Assembly: GCA_024138015.1 (NCBI GenBank)
Contig: JAMXBB010000001.1
Location: forward strand, 91,034,463-91,098,462
Length of the DNA stretch: 64,000 nt
Reading direction: 5' to 3'
Origin: Lumnitzera littorea
Taxonomy: Eukaryota; Streptophyta; Magnoliopsida; Myrtales; Combretaceae
The position numbers and the translations under genes are program-made. The notes beneath the pieces are model-generated. The model made no database searches. It saw only the letters and a program-made list of their open reading frames with translations, and was not told where the DNA came from. Shown one piece after another: positions 23,756-36,042 of this stretch. Every line of letters begins with the position of its first letter. Position 1 is the stretch's first letter.

Positions 23756-24323
23756 AGATGACTCATACTAGGGGAAAGAAAAACGTTAATGAGTGTATCA
23801 ATGGCACCTGCTAGCGTGCTGAGTAATGAAGCATTTTATAGATGCATACCTTTATTTTTGGTTGAAAACCATGAAAACTTTGCTTGTAATAGATTGGTAT
23901 TTTATACCAACTTACTAACCCAAATAGGATTAGATACTATTATAAATGGATTTATATAAGCAAAACTTACTATAATTAATAAATAAGACAAACTTGTTTG
24001 GACGGTTTATAAATGTAGCCCCATTTGGATTCAGTATCTAGTATCATGTATGTCCCATATACATGTCCAGGTTAATCCATATAAGATTAAGATTTCTAAT
24101 ATTCATAATATATTTACCAGCCAGTGTTAAAAATTATCATCCTCATCCACTTTGATACCTTTTCAATAAGAGTAGCGGTCTTAACTTCTTCTTTTTTTTC
24201 TCCTTCTATGTTCTAATTTCCAACATTTTTTAAGACAAGTATAGTATAATACATTTCAAGCTTATATATACATCTATTTAGACATACCTTATTAACTGTC
24301 AACCTCATAGTAAAACTACTTAC

Positions 24324-24808
24324 GACACGTTTAGTTTATGGAATAGAATAAGGAGAGAATAGAATTGGAATTCCACAAGAAATGGAATAAGGATGTAATA
24401 CATATTATTTTGTTTAGTTGGATTTATAAATAATTTAAAAATAAAGATATAATATAACTTTAATAACTAAATTATTATCGTTTTATTTTCTTTTTTGACT
24501 AATCTTAAAGTAATAGGTGGTGGTGGTTGGCAACAGTGGTAATGACGACAACGATAGTAGGGATGGCGGCGACAGAGGTGGCAATAGCAACAATGGTGAC
24601 AATAGTGGCGGCGATAATGGTGATAGTAGTGGTAGTGGTGATGAATCGTGATTTCTTAGTTGAATTAAAAAATCCTTATTATTTGATTTTAAGTAATAGG
24701 AAAAATAGGGATTCCTATAGAATTGCAATTCTGTGATAAAAAACAAGTAAACGTAGTGATGGCGAAATAAGAAGGGAATGAAATTCCAATTCCATATACT
24801 AAACGTAC
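24324..24808. mobile_element. MITE-like element with GTTTAGT termini and an internal trinucleotide tract
   Basis: The left end ACACGTTTAGTTTATGGAAT and the right end, reversed as GTACGTTTAGTATATGGAAT, form inverted termini of about 20 bp with three mismatches. The body is rich in GGAATAGAAT and GAATTCC words like the GTCACATTTGG-family MITEs, suggesting relation. At 24520-24645 it holds a degenerate GRY/GGT trinucleotide tract. Flanking target duplication is not clear. Confidence 0.6.
24520..24645 (+). repeat. Degenerate GGN/GAY trinucleotide tract
   Basis: About 42 consecutive triplets of the form GGT, GGC, GAC, GAT, AAT, AGT, AAC. One frame encodes Gly/Asp/Asn/Ser only, the others Val/Ala/Ile/Thr or stops. 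It starts as GGTGGTGGTGG and becomes imperfect, as a decaying trinucleotide expansion would. It lies inside the MITE at 24324-24808. Confidence 0.75.
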
Positions 24809-25880
24809 CCTAGTATTTTATTAAAACTGAAATGAATATATATTGATAAATTTTTGTTTGAGTTAGTCATATAATATTGTGGATTAACCCACATTATGCC
24901 ACAAAATTTTTTTTAAGTTAATCATATAGTATGTGAAATATGAATTAATTATTGGATATCTAAGCTACAATATAATATTTACTATAAGTATCAAATAAAT
25001 TGAAGACAATATTGAAAACAAAATTTTCAATTAGAGACTCAATAATTCTTACATATTTATTTTAGATTTTTTTAAATTAATAAATGGGTTGAACACGAGT
25101 ATTAAACATGCTTATCTCATGCTCGAGTAGCCAACAATGTCTAAATCTCTATAAGATAGCACATAAACAAGAGTAAAATGTAACACTAAGTAAAAGGAAC
25201 ACGAGAAAGAGTAGCAAATGAATAACAACACACTTTTATTAATATCTCGATGTATAGGCTACAATGGTGTGGGTATAGAGGATGATGTGTGTATGATAGG
25301 TAGCTTTGGTCCTAATCAACTAAAGTGATGAGTAAGGGTTTTAATTTAAAAGAGTACTCAAATCTTTGTCTCTTTACAGATGTTTTTAGCTCTAGTAGAA
25401 TGAGACATTAAACTCTTGGAAACGGATATAGATACAATTAGAAAAAGTCTCTCTTATAATACAATAATGTACAAAATGATAGAGCCCTCTATAAGAAATA
25501 TGCTATAAAAAGGTATCCTAACCAATAAAGGACTATAACTACAAGAGAGTCAACGGTTTGTTCGGTGGCAGTGTGTATACGTCCACAATAATAATGGAAC
25601 GTGGGGGAAAGAGACCAAGCAAGGAAGAAAAATTGTAACACACACCTTCCTCGATTTATATCTCACAGGTAATAGGTCAGCAAAACAGTTATTATGGATC
25701 ACTTAATGCTGTTGTATATTTACAAGAATTCGTCAGGAATCTCAATTAATTCGGCCGGAGCAATTAATGCCGGAACAACCATATATATATCCATCTATAT
25801 ATATATTTAAAGTCGGTTGCCCTAAAAAAGCTTAAAGTAAAATCACACTCAGATATTATCACTTTGTAACGATCCATGAT
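24809..25880. other. Intergenic, no gene seen
   Basis: A+T-rich sequence with no recognised frame, LTR or repeat. Confidence 0.5.
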
Positions 25881-25884
25881 CGAT

Positions 25885-26061
25885 GATCCGTCCTAATGTA
25901 TGGTTAACGTGTCGGTTTTGGATAACTCAAATGGTTTCGAATTCGATTCTTATTAAAGGTAACATAAGATAAAGCTTCTGATGAATTGCCCGAATAAGTA
26001 TAAGCTCACTACCTTTGATTGTCCGAGCACCTATTAAAAGGGAGGGAGTGAAAAAAAAAAA
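25885..26061 (+). mobile_element. Possible tRNA-derived SINE
   Basis: A roughly 175-bp unit has a weak box-A-like TGGTTAACGTGTCGG near 25900, a box-B-like GGTTTCGAATTCGATTC about 20 bp later, then a non-repetitive body and a terminal A-run (12 A, about 26050-26061). The order fits a plant SINE. The box match is imperfect and I see no clear target duplication. Confidence 0.35.
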
Positions 26062-28425
26062 ACATAGAGAGAAAAGAAGGCGTTATTTTGTGGCGAGCGG
26101 AATGTAGCGCTCTTTTAGTTTTTCGTTTTCTTGTAACTGGAAAGAAAAGTCAAGGTTGAATACATAAGTTTGCACTTATAGATATATAATACCTTTCTTT
26201 TATCTTCTAAGAAAACCTTTATGTTTATTCTACGCTGTATAATATTGATAGACAAGGAGTTTAAGGTTACAATGCAGCTTGGTGTCTTAGAGTCTTTGTG
26301 AATGTAAATTATTCGGAGAGCATGATATACGTGTGTGTGTGTGTACATTTTTGGGTAAGGATAAAGAGAGCACGATTTTTTAGTAGAATTATATTTAGAA
26401 AGCAATTTTCTAAATAGAATCAGTTCATTAGTATAAAAAACAACTTATTCAATCGGTCAGGTTTGAATATTAAGATTAAATAGCACAATATAAGGGAATA
26501 CAATATAACATAATACTCTTGTAACACTATGATAATGTATATTGTTTTAGAATACTCTCTCTCTCTCCTTTTTTTTTTTTTTGGGCCCCAATCTTTATCT
26601 TATATTTGACTGGACATTTTAGAACCTTAGTTGAGGCGGCAAATTCACATATATATTAACAATAATATAAATTTTTTTTTTTTTCCTTTCGTTTCCTTTC
26701 CTTTCCTTTCTTTCTTTTTTTTTTTTTCCTCTTTTTCCTCTTTTGGGTCCATGCATGATGCTATATAGAAGATTTTGAAATAGTACTAGCCCATATCTAT
26801 ACCAAATTGCCCCTGGAATCTAGTCTATCCATTTTATTCAGTTATAAGATGATGTGATTGATCAACATTAAAATAATAATAATAATAAAAAAAAATACCC
26901 TGGTTTACACGACTTTTGTTTTACGATCACATGTTAAAGGCAACATACGATTATTCATATTGCATGATGACCACTAACCCACACGAAAGTCTCGGGAAAA
27001 CGACAGCCTTCTTTCTATTGGTAGGTTGATTGGGCAATTTAGCCAGGAATGACGCAAGTTGCCAACTTGGTAATTTGTTCATAATAAAAGTTTGAGATTG
27101 AGAGAGAGAGAGAGAGAGAGAGAGATCAAATTCTATCCCGTTAACGAATACTCTTGAATCATCGTTAAAGGCTTGAAAAATTATATTTTTTAATATTAGT
27201 TTATGTATGGTACGAAAGTGTGAAAAATATTTTTTTCTTTTGTATTTTCACCTCGTCACTCTTGGATATCTATTAACATTTCCCCGGGTCAAATAGGGTG
27301 TAAATAGAGGCCAATAGGAAAAGTGTAGCGTGGATTTTTCAGAGATTCTTAGATGCTCCATTAAGAGATTTTTTTTTTTTATTTTTTTTTTTTTGAGTGG
27401 CAATGGTGGAAGTATGAATATGTTAATGTCCTAAAGCCGATAAAAGAGGACATGGCATGAATTGCCTAAATTGTATTGGTCGTGAAAGCTAAAATATGCA
27501 TGACCCACCACATATTTCACCAGCTCAATGTGCCGATTGTCCGGTTGAGTTGGGTTGGCAAAATTTATGTAGTTGGTTGTCCTCATGTCCCAAGTTGTAT
27601 TTAAATCCCAACCAATACAAAACTCATCTGGTTGATTAACTCAAAATAATCGTTTAATGCTGAAAATTCCTGTCATATATAGGATACATTCAAGTTTTTT
27701 CTTGTTATAAAAAAAAAATGAATATCGACTAGTGTTTAAATTTGAAGTGAAAGTAAAGCATCTTTCCCAAATGAATTTTCAAAGGAGAATTATGGATTAG
27801 CAAAATATCATCCACGTAGATTTAATGCAGCTAAAAAATATTATCACCTACAGATTTCGCAAAAAGTGACTAATGATGCTTGGACTGCTTATAACCATAT
27901 CTACGTAAAATTTTGCTTTAGGCCACAAAGTAACCGACATTGGTACTGAACCTTAAGAAGTTCTTGTTGACTTATCATCCATGATCTTAAGAAAGTATAC
28001 TAAATGAACGAACATTGGTTTCATAGAGAAATATTGATTGTGAATTTAATGAGTAGAAGAAATGAGAATAGAAGGAACTTGATGTTTGATCGCTATGAGG
28101 ATGTCCAAGCAGTTGTAGACTAATTATATACTATCATAAGAAAGTATAGTACCCTATTTAAAGCTGAAACTTTATAAGGACCCAACAAATTTACAAGATC
28201 AAAATTCCTGGTTGCCATTTTAAGACTTTAAGGAAAAGGAAGTCTATTGAACTTGAAAAGTTAAAATATGATTTTGGTTAAATAAAATTTTTAATAAAAA
28301 AAACAAATATATTTTACTCAAATAAGCCATAAAGTAAGACTACTGATATGTTGCTAGGTATTTTACTAGTAAATAGGACAAATCGCTATGGAAGGGTATG
28401 CAACTTGAATTCCTTCAAAATCATT
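26062..28425. other. Intergenic with microsatellites, no gene seen
   Basis: Contains (GT)n near 26330-26344, T/C-rich tracts near 26555-26740 including CTTTC repeats, an (AAT)n run near 26868-26888, (GA)n at about 27096-27126 and a T-run near 27368-27395. Candidate frames are short and uninformative. Confidence 0.55.
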
Positions 28426-28429
28426 AGGG

Positions 28430-29530
28430 CGACTATATGGAGGTTGGAAATAGATTAGACGAGTTGATGGCAGTAAGCATCAACCTGGTGAGTTCAACTA
28501 GGTGGAGGAATGATTCCACTCTAGAAAGTATTAAAGACAAGTGACAGTTTAGAGGGTTGTATAACTTAAATGTATGTAGTAGGGCGAATTCTAGCTTAGT
28601 AGGTTGATTGGTTAGGATCTGGTGTATTAACTTTATTAGGGAGCCCGAAAGTGTTTGATTAGGCCAAGAGTTGATTCCTACTAGTCTAGGCCTTCTATGC
28701 AACCCATTGCAAAAGGCAAACTTCCTATCCTTATCACTCATATCAAGAATCTCCAATAGTAGTTTAAAGAATTTTTATACAGTCCCATTGAACATAATTA
28801 GGATAAAACTAGGCTCGCAACTCAACTTTAAATTCTTCCCATGTCTTGATTACCTTAGGCATGTCAGGCTCCTTGACTAGCTCCATTAAATCTTCTCCTA
28901 CACCAAAGTGTTGCTATGCCATCCAAGAACATGGATCCACTCTCAATCTTAATGCATCATCCAACATCCTAACTGCATCAAAGTACTATTCTAAGTATTA
29001 GAGAAAGTTTTAGATTTCCTTAGAGTTCCTTAAAACTCTTGATCTTAAGTACTCCCACTCTAATTGTTGCCTCCACATGAGTTGGCCTATACACAACTTG
29101 AAAGCACTACTAGATCGAAGGCTACAATTCCTCTAATTCCCATATTAAAGACTTCACCACCTTGTTCCTTCTTTGCAAATCACTTGTAACTCAATTTGGA
29201 GTTGTCAACATCTCACTTAAAAGCTCCTTCTCCAACTTCTTCAAGCCTGACTCAACCCCGTAGACTCAATCTAGAATGTCAAGTAAGGCTAGTTCATTGT
29301 AAGCACCTTAGCTTCCACATGGTTCTACTTCCATGAGATTTTCTTTCAAGAGTTAGCCCTTAAACCACTATTGGAGTCATAAGGTATCTAGCTTGTTCAA
29401 TAAGGACATCAAAAACATCAAATCCTTCCATCTTTACCAGGAAACTCACTCTAATATCACTTATCACATCAAATTACTTCTCAAGACTATCGCATGTAAC
29501 ACTTAAGCTCTCTAACGCTCTTATTAGAGG
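28430..29530 (-). pseudogene. Ty3/gypsy gag relic
   Basis: On the minus strand the order is a leucine-rich N-terminal region near 29530-29200, then SMFLDGIATLWCRRRF, TWEEFKVELRA-stop-FYPNYV and EILDMSDKDRKFAFCNGL. These match the capsid words MLDG(x)AxxWWRRR, TWEEFKxELRxQFYP and xISDxxxxDxLFxFxDGL of plant gypsy gag proteins. Frameshifts separate the blocks and stops occur inside them. No zinc knuckle or pol follows toward lower coordinates, so only this 5' portion survives. A minus-strand TTTATAAAT box near 29637 and a C/T-rich stretch at about 29560-29600 suggest the matching 5' LTR lies at 29550-30000, but its ends are not visible. Confidence 0.7.
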
Positions 29531-30340
29531 TTGAGTAACCTTCTAACCGTACCCAAGAATTTACTCATTATAGAGAGAAAGTAAGAGAGAGGGGCTCTAT
29601 AAGAGTATGTAAGAATGTTTAAGTGTATCGGATGATTTATAAATGAAGGGAACAATCTTTAATATACAAGAGGTATCCATCAATGAATGATCAAGAATAT
29701 TCCAATCTAATAGCTAATATACAATCTTATTCTCCTTACTTCAACCTACTAAGGTCAATGTATTCAAACATTTTGAGAACATTCATAGAAATAGACCGGA
29801 TCACGACTATGGGCCTTACACTTACTAGACCTCTATTTACAAGTACAAGAAGTGAAAATGGGCGTAGGGGGGAAGCCTATGAGATGTACCTAGAGATATA
29901 GATAGCACATGTATGATTAGTATAATGAATAGCATTTGTATTTGGCATTACAAAGAGTGCTTGTGTGAAAGTGCTTGAATGGTGTTTCTGAAGCACTTAA
30001 TTAGTTCTAATGTGAAGAATCCTTAAGTGGTGATCATGTGAAGCGCTTGTACAACACTTATGTGTCTTTATCCAATGCTTGAGTGGCACTTCTATGTGTG
30101 CTTTTGAGTGTTTGAGCAACAAGCATATGTGAGAAGCTAGTATTTAAGTTGCATGTAAGACTCTTTACTTGTTTGAAACTCTATTCTTTATTTTTTCTTA
30201 ATTGCCTAACATTCAAATAAACTCGTCTCTTTTATAAGGCTAAAGAAAGATTAACTTATGTGTTTGATCAAAAGTAAGAACTTATTGAAGAGAAAATTGT
30301 CTCAATATGAAACTAATATTTCATAAACTCCAATGGAATA
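29531..30340. other. Possible LTR remnant of the gag relic, plus degenerate repeats
   Basis: Lies on the 5' side of the minus-strand gag relic, where its LTR would be expected. It has a minus-strand TTTATAAAT box but no defined termini. From 29950 to 30140 several imperfect GTGCTTGAGTGG/GAAGCACTT words alternate, giving degenerate direct and inverted repeats. Confidence 0.35.
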
Positions 30341-30341
30341 T

Positions 30342-30403
<62 letters not shown>
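30341..30403. repeat. Compound (AT)n(AG)n microsatellite
   Basis: A run of about 10 AT units passes directly into more than 20 AG units. Confidence 0.95.
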
Positions 30404-30407
<4 letters not shown>

Positions 30408-30439
30408 TAATTAATTGAAGAAAGGTGAATTGTCAAACT

Positions 30440-31095
30440 ATTTTGTCATCATCAAAGGGGAGAGATTGTTAAATTTTTAGGAGTTCAATTGTGAGTTTAA
30501 TGAATAAAACAATTCAATCAAGCTTATTGCTTTGAAAAACAAATACTACGTTCAATTAAGCTATGCAACAAGACTAAATTATTACAGGGATGATAACATA
30601 TTTCAAACGAATTCAACATGCTCCAAACAAAGTGGCTAGAAACTAGCCATCTTGTAGTACTATCAATAGCAAATTGACGGGAGAAAAAGGAGCATTTTTT
30701 TTCATAAAGCCAATGAACATATCACATGGGCAGACATTTCGATAAGAATAAAAAGAGCAAAACTTGTATATATATGTTCATACTTTGATCACTCTCTTGT
30801 TTGTAAAGAGAGAAAGTCTAGAGCAATGGTATGTTCTTGTGCTGTATCTTGAAGCCTCTAGACTTGTGACTATTTATGTGCTTAAGCACTTGTATATTTG
30901 GTCATCAAAGACCAAAATAAACGAAGTGATTATAGAGTCCTCTTAGGAAGATAATTTGTGATAGTGGTGAATAAGACATATTATATCTGCATTTGTTATT
31001 TTTAACTCTTTTTTTCTTTTATTTATTGTTATTATGTGCTATTACTTGTTTTTGTTACTCTATATCAATTTTGTTCATTTTAGCCTAACCCAACA
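30440..31095 (+). mobile_element. Ty1/copia 3' end: polypurine tract and LTR
   Basis: TTTTGTCATCATCAAAGGGG, then AGAGAT and TGTTAAAT, is the well-known 3' end of plant copia internal regions (TTTTGTCATCATCAAAAAGGGGGAGATTGTT). The LTR therefore starts at 30467 with TGTTAAAT and probably ends at 31095 in ...ACCCAACA, 629 bp. Nothing resembling the primer site TGGTATCAGAGC follows, so this is a 3' LTR read on the plus strand. Upstream, the microsatellite and gypsy debris replace the expected pol, so the rest of the element is missing. Confidence 0.65.
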
Positions 31096-33114
31096 AGTTC
31101 TACAAAGTGAATCAAATTGGCCATATAACATGTATCACAAAGAAAAACTCACTTAATAAGCCAATTTGCACATTTAGAAATGTATGCAAATTTAAAAAGA
31201 AAAAAGAAAAAAAAAGCCCTAAATAAGCATGACAAAGGGAAGGATCAACATTTACCGATAAACTACGATGGTTTCTATCATGTAAAACAAAAAATCAACA
31301 ACAATAATACATAAAGAACAAAATATAGTCTTAAGAATATCTACTTCCATCAAAGTAGAAGTTTCAAGCTTGTGAAGCCTTATTTCTTTCCTTGACAAAG
31401 CCAACTACCCTTTTATTAAAAGGATACTAAAAGAAACAAAAATCAGAAGGAAAGCAAGTCATCAAAACGGTTTCTAATAAACCAATTTGCTTGTAGAGAA
31501 AGGGTCGGTTTTAAATTTTTAGATGTAAACAAACATATTCAATGGCTAGAAATATGTATAACAAAATCAATGATAATTTTCGAGAATATTTCACTTCCAA
31601 CAGAAGTATTATTAAAATGACCATCTTCGTTACTATAAAATTTGATATTCTAATACTTTTTCTCTGATCAATCTGTTTCGAAAGATACATAAGTGCATTG
31701 AAGTTTTTTTCTTCAAAATTTAACTTAAAGAGGACAATCAATGGCTATAATTAACTATCTGAAGAAAATGCTCTCCAAGAGCATGGCTAAAACTCTTAAG
31801 AGCTTACATGCATTAAGTAAATTGTGTCACCTGTAAGAGACAGCAATATTCTAACCAGACGCCAGAAACTATTGGTATGTTCCTATGATACTATAACTAG
31901 ACCAGCCATTTAGTATTTGCCACCTTTGACGTCGAAGGTCCAAGCAACTCTTTTATTATAAGGATCCTCCCATATGGCCTGTACCCCTGACTATTCTATT
32001 CAAAATACTGATAATCGAGTCGAACAAACCCCCTTCATCTCGTGATAGTAAAATAGAATAATTATTTAACAAGTTGGATTGCATAGTGATTCAAAGCTAA
32101 TCATCATTTGCAAAGATGCTAGTAGGCTTGAAGGACAGAATTTTGAAACCCCCGAATTTCCTTTTTTTTTTTTTTAATCTTTCCCGACTACCACCCCCAC
32201 CACCAACCAAACCCCCCTCCCCGCCACCGAATTTCTAAAAAAGCTAAAACCCTGTTATTTTTGTTGGAGCTCTAGGAATTTTCAAGCCGGACGAATATTT
32301 ATGACTTTTTGCATAGAACTTGCTATAATTCTATGCATAGATCTTAATTAAACTTACAGCATATATCCAGCCACAAAGGCAAAATATGAGAAAGGCAGGC
32401 TGATGGTTGACAACTAGCCACCCCAAGTCCACAGGATATATATCATGATGGATCAATTCCTCCCCCATTTTTTATGCGGGAGCTACTACAGCATTCAGTT
32501 GCATTTTATACACATAATGGCAATTTCATAAGAATTTCTATTTAAAAGAAAAAAGATATTAAAGACCAAATGAGCACCTGAATCAAAAGCCAACCATCTT
32601 ACCATGGCCATGTAGTTTTCTTTGCTGGAGCGCGAATTCGAAACCCTATCTTATTAATAATAACAAACAGGCTTGTTGAAGCTATTACGCATTCTTAGAG
32701 AATTCACAGCCGTTTTTTCCATCGGATCCAGGTCTGACACCTTGTTTTCGGCCTAAAAAAATATTTGTATTTGGTAGATAGAGAGAGGGGCTTTGTGCGG
32801 AAGGCTGTCAACACATACGTATATAGATATAGTTGTAGTGAGTGCGTGCATGCCTACCGGATCATCCAATACTGAAGTTAGTTTTTTCTCCCAAAACCTT
32901 TAATAAAATCAATTAATGACAACATCATATCCATTTACGACTATTATAACTCTATCCCGGTACTCAGTAATAACTATTATATTATACCGTCATTGTATTT
33001 AGCGAAGTTAATGGGTCATTAATACACAAATTCAGTACAGATATTTGGCCTCATACCTTAGAATCAATTGTTTATAGATATATATATACACATACATACA
33101 TACATACATACATC

Positions 33115-33146
<32 letters not shown>

Positions 33147-33480
33147 ATTTTTATGGTCCAATACTTCATCTTATCCTTAATTTATAATCTTTTAAATCTG
33201 AATTATTAAACTAATCATAAATTCAACAATCTAAACTAAAAAAAAAAAAAAAATGTAAATCACTTGGGATAGAAGGATAAACCAATCCCACCAAAATAGG
33301 TACGAAACGCTACTTCCAGATTTTAACAAGGCACACTAGATGTAAAGTTACCATGCATGTGGCTGCAAAGGTTGACTACTGACTCAATAGGACGTTCCCT
33401 GCCAATAAACTATGGTAATCAGGTATCACCGCAAATCATACTCTGAGAAAGTCAAAACGCTACCATGTTAAACAGTTCAC
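31096..33480. other. Intergenic, no gene seen
   Basis: No recognised coding region. It contains a C-rich tract at 32189-32228 and a compound microsatellite at about 33075-33146. Short frames such as the minus one at 31511-31741 show A+T-driven composition only. Confidence 0.5.
33075..33146. repeat. Compound (TACA)n / (TA)n / (TG)n microsatellite
   Basis: TA repeats, then five or more CATA/TACA units, then (AT)n, then (GT)n. Confidence 0.9.
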
Positions 33481-35170
33481 GATGCGTTTCAGGATAGACA
33501 TGAAGCAACATCGTCCTCAAAGCAATCTAAAAAGAAAAGAAACATCGTGTACCCATCATATATCCAGAGGTAATCCGTCCAGAAGTCATGAATATAAAAT
33601 ATCATAGTTAAATAAGTTACCAACGCATTGAATAAACCAAATGAATTCCCAGTCTAGCATGTATTGTCTAAGGATGCCATCTGGTCTGGTACTAGAAGGC
33701 GAGATAATTGGCTTTAAAGTATGAAAGAGCAATGACTGTCATTTAAAATATATGAAGAGAAACCAAACACCATCAACTGCAATCTCAAGGACTGTATTAG
33801 CTTATACCCTATCATTTTGTTGCACTGGAGGAAGATGAAAATTTATACAACACAGAACTTCTAGACGAGAAACAGTTCAGGAACATGCATAAAACATCAC
33901 TCCAGATAATTTCCAAAATATTTCTGTTTGAGTTATGCACATAAAATTTGTATGAATTATAGCAAGCATGTCCAAGAATTCAAATGTTACTGAATTGACC
34001 ACCATTAAGGCTGCTCACACTCATCATCACCAGTCAGAATACATGCACGTTGCACATGAGTTTCACTAATCACTGAGGCTGAGTCCCGCACCTTCCTCAC
34101 AGTTAACAACACCTAGTTTCACATATCTTATATCCATGCATATCCCGTGATCACATGTAGCCATAGGCTCGGGAAGTTGCAGCCTAGCAGAAGTTCAATA
34201 GTTTCTTCCTGATTTATGACCCTAATTTAAGTTCAGTTGCATTATAGACACAGGATCTTCATCTCTCTTTTTCATTTTGGCCAAGGCTTCTGCTAATTAA
34301 CAGAAAAATGGAGAGGCATGCATATAATACATCAAAAAACTATGCAAATACATCCATTAACTACATAACTATAAATCATTCTCACAAACTTGGTGCCAGG
34401 GTGGTTTAACAACATAGAATTTACAGAAACAAAACCTAGACTTTGCATCTCAGGTTCAAAAGTAACAACTCAAAGTAGCAAAGATCTAAAATAATAAAAT
34501 GGAGCAGAATTTCTAGCTATACAGCACATTACCGAAATACCACTATTGTGGCTGAGAATTTCAACACTCCCAGTGCTGCCACTTACAAAATGCCCCAAAA
34601 TTGGTGCCTATTGGAATAATGAGCTCAATGCAGTCTAGGCAATACAGTCACTCCAGGAAACACTTCCCTACTATTTAGCCCAGGATCAGTATTTGACTCA
34701 TGGTGCTTCTTAGCCAAATAAGTAAGTTTTCACTTCCTTGCAAAACTAGATGGAATAACCATTGAAACCTCTTTATACCCACTCCTTCCCAAGATTCTTG
34801 ATTCTCTTTCCTTACAATCCATATTGCTTGTTCACCTTGGCTCATAACTCCTTGACCATTCTGCTTTCAGCAGCAAAGGTCCATCACTATGTCATGTGGC
34901 CCACAATGGAAATATTTTACAACAAAATAACCCAATAAACCAAGGAAAAATCCACTATAATTTCCATTGGAACAAAATACACAAAAAAGTTGGGTTTTCT
35001 CCATATGCAGCAAGACCTGGAAGTCACTACAGCTAAGGACATCTAATCTTTTGAGAGCAAACAAACCACAATGAACCAATAATATTAACAGCCAAAACTA
35101 ATCAAAAAATGTAAAACTCACTAATCAGCCCACAACAACACCATAGTAGGTTGAATAAAGAAAAAAGTCT
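33481..35170. other. Lower-A+T region with one candidate small exon
   Basis: This stretch is more complex in composition than the transposon-rich flanks. The best coding hint is on the minus strand near 34220-34295. A polypyrimidine-rich acceptor (TTTTTCTGTTAATTAGCAG) precedes a frame encoding ALAKMKKRDEDPVSIMQLNL and a final N before a stop. I find no matching upstream exon, so it may be chance, a terminal exon of an unrecognised gene, or part of a non-coding transcript. Confidence 0.3.
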
Positions 35171-35173
35171 AAT

Positions 35174-35597
35174 GTCACATTTGGTATGAAAGAATAGTCC
35201 AAAATAAAATGAAATAGAATAGATTAAAATGGAGTTAAAAATATTTTCCTATGTTTGGAAATGCCTACAAAATGAAATGGAATAAAATGACATTAAATGC
35301 TCAAATAGTATTATTTATTAAAAATATTCTTAATTATTGCATGCTATTTCATTGAAGATTAGAAAAATAATTTTACTTAATCATAATTAATGAAGTAAGA
35401 ATGGAATAGCAATTCTGCATTCTTAAAGACGGAATCGTAATTTTGCTTTCTAAAGACAGAATCAACAATCGAATTCCTCCTTAAAGCCGGAATTATGGAA
35501 TCCATGGAATTGTGACCAACTTTAAAACATATATCTACACATGAGGAATAAAAATGGAACCCAAAATTGCGATTTCATTCTAGGCACCAAATGTGAC
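35174..35597. mobile_element. MITE with perfect GTCACATTTGGT termini
   Basis: A 424-bp element with 12-bp perfect inverted termini GTCACATTTGGT/ACCAAATGTGAC. It is flanked by an AAT direct duplication (35171-35173 and 35598-35600). The internal sequence is A+T-rich with repeated GGAAT/ATTCC words and no transposase. It is the best preserved of three related-looking elements in the window (others at 19210-19560 and 24324-24808). It lies about 1.8 kb beyond the 3' end of the VQ gene. The superfamily is not certain; a 3-bp duplication would suit PIF/Harbinger. Confidence 0.8.
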
Positions 35598-35659
35598 AAT
35601 TTTTATGGTCCATAGACTAATAGGGGAATCGAGGTGAAATGTCATACTAAAAGCACTAA

Positions 35660-35710
35660 TTAGTGGTGGTGGTGGTGGTGGTGGTGTTTTTTTATTTATT
35701 TATTTATTTT
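35660..35710. repeat. (GGT)n followed by (TTTA)n microsatellite
   Basis: About nine GGT units run into T-rich (TTTA)n repeats. Confidence 0.9.
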
Positions 35711-36042
35711 CCTAGGGGTGAATTGTCACTAATTACCTTTTGATACCAAAGCTATTAAAGATTACATTTATAAGAACCAAAACCATCAGGTCAGTATGCA
35801 GTAAGAGAGGTTTAATAAAAACGGGTGCCCTGTTCATGCTATAAAATAAGTGTCAACCATGTTGCACACCGATATTTGGAGACTCATGAGGCCAAACTGG
35901 GCAAATGTAATCTCTAGCATTTTTTTTTCTGCACTTCTATTAATTTATAACCTTTTGCAACTTTTAACTATTCATTAATATCTTCTTCTAGGAGGAGTTG
36001 GAAAGTGAGGTTGGAACAGGAAGCAAAGGCAAGAACAAAATA

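Noticed and set aside
24483..24746. Two overlapping frames with Leu/Pro- and Val/Ala-rich runs
   Set aside because: Direct consequence of the trinucleotide tract inside a MITE.
27530..27640. Possible tRNA-like words (GTAGTTGGTTGTC, TATTTAAATCCC)
   Set aside because: Neither box fits the consensus well and no tail or repeat supports a SINE.
28671..28880. Plus-strand open frame
   Set aside because: Antisense to the gypsy gag relic, whose conserved words are on the minus strand.
32630..32650. GGTTTCGAATTC (minus) resembling a box B
   Set aside because: No box A at a suitable distance and no cloverleaf; probably chance.
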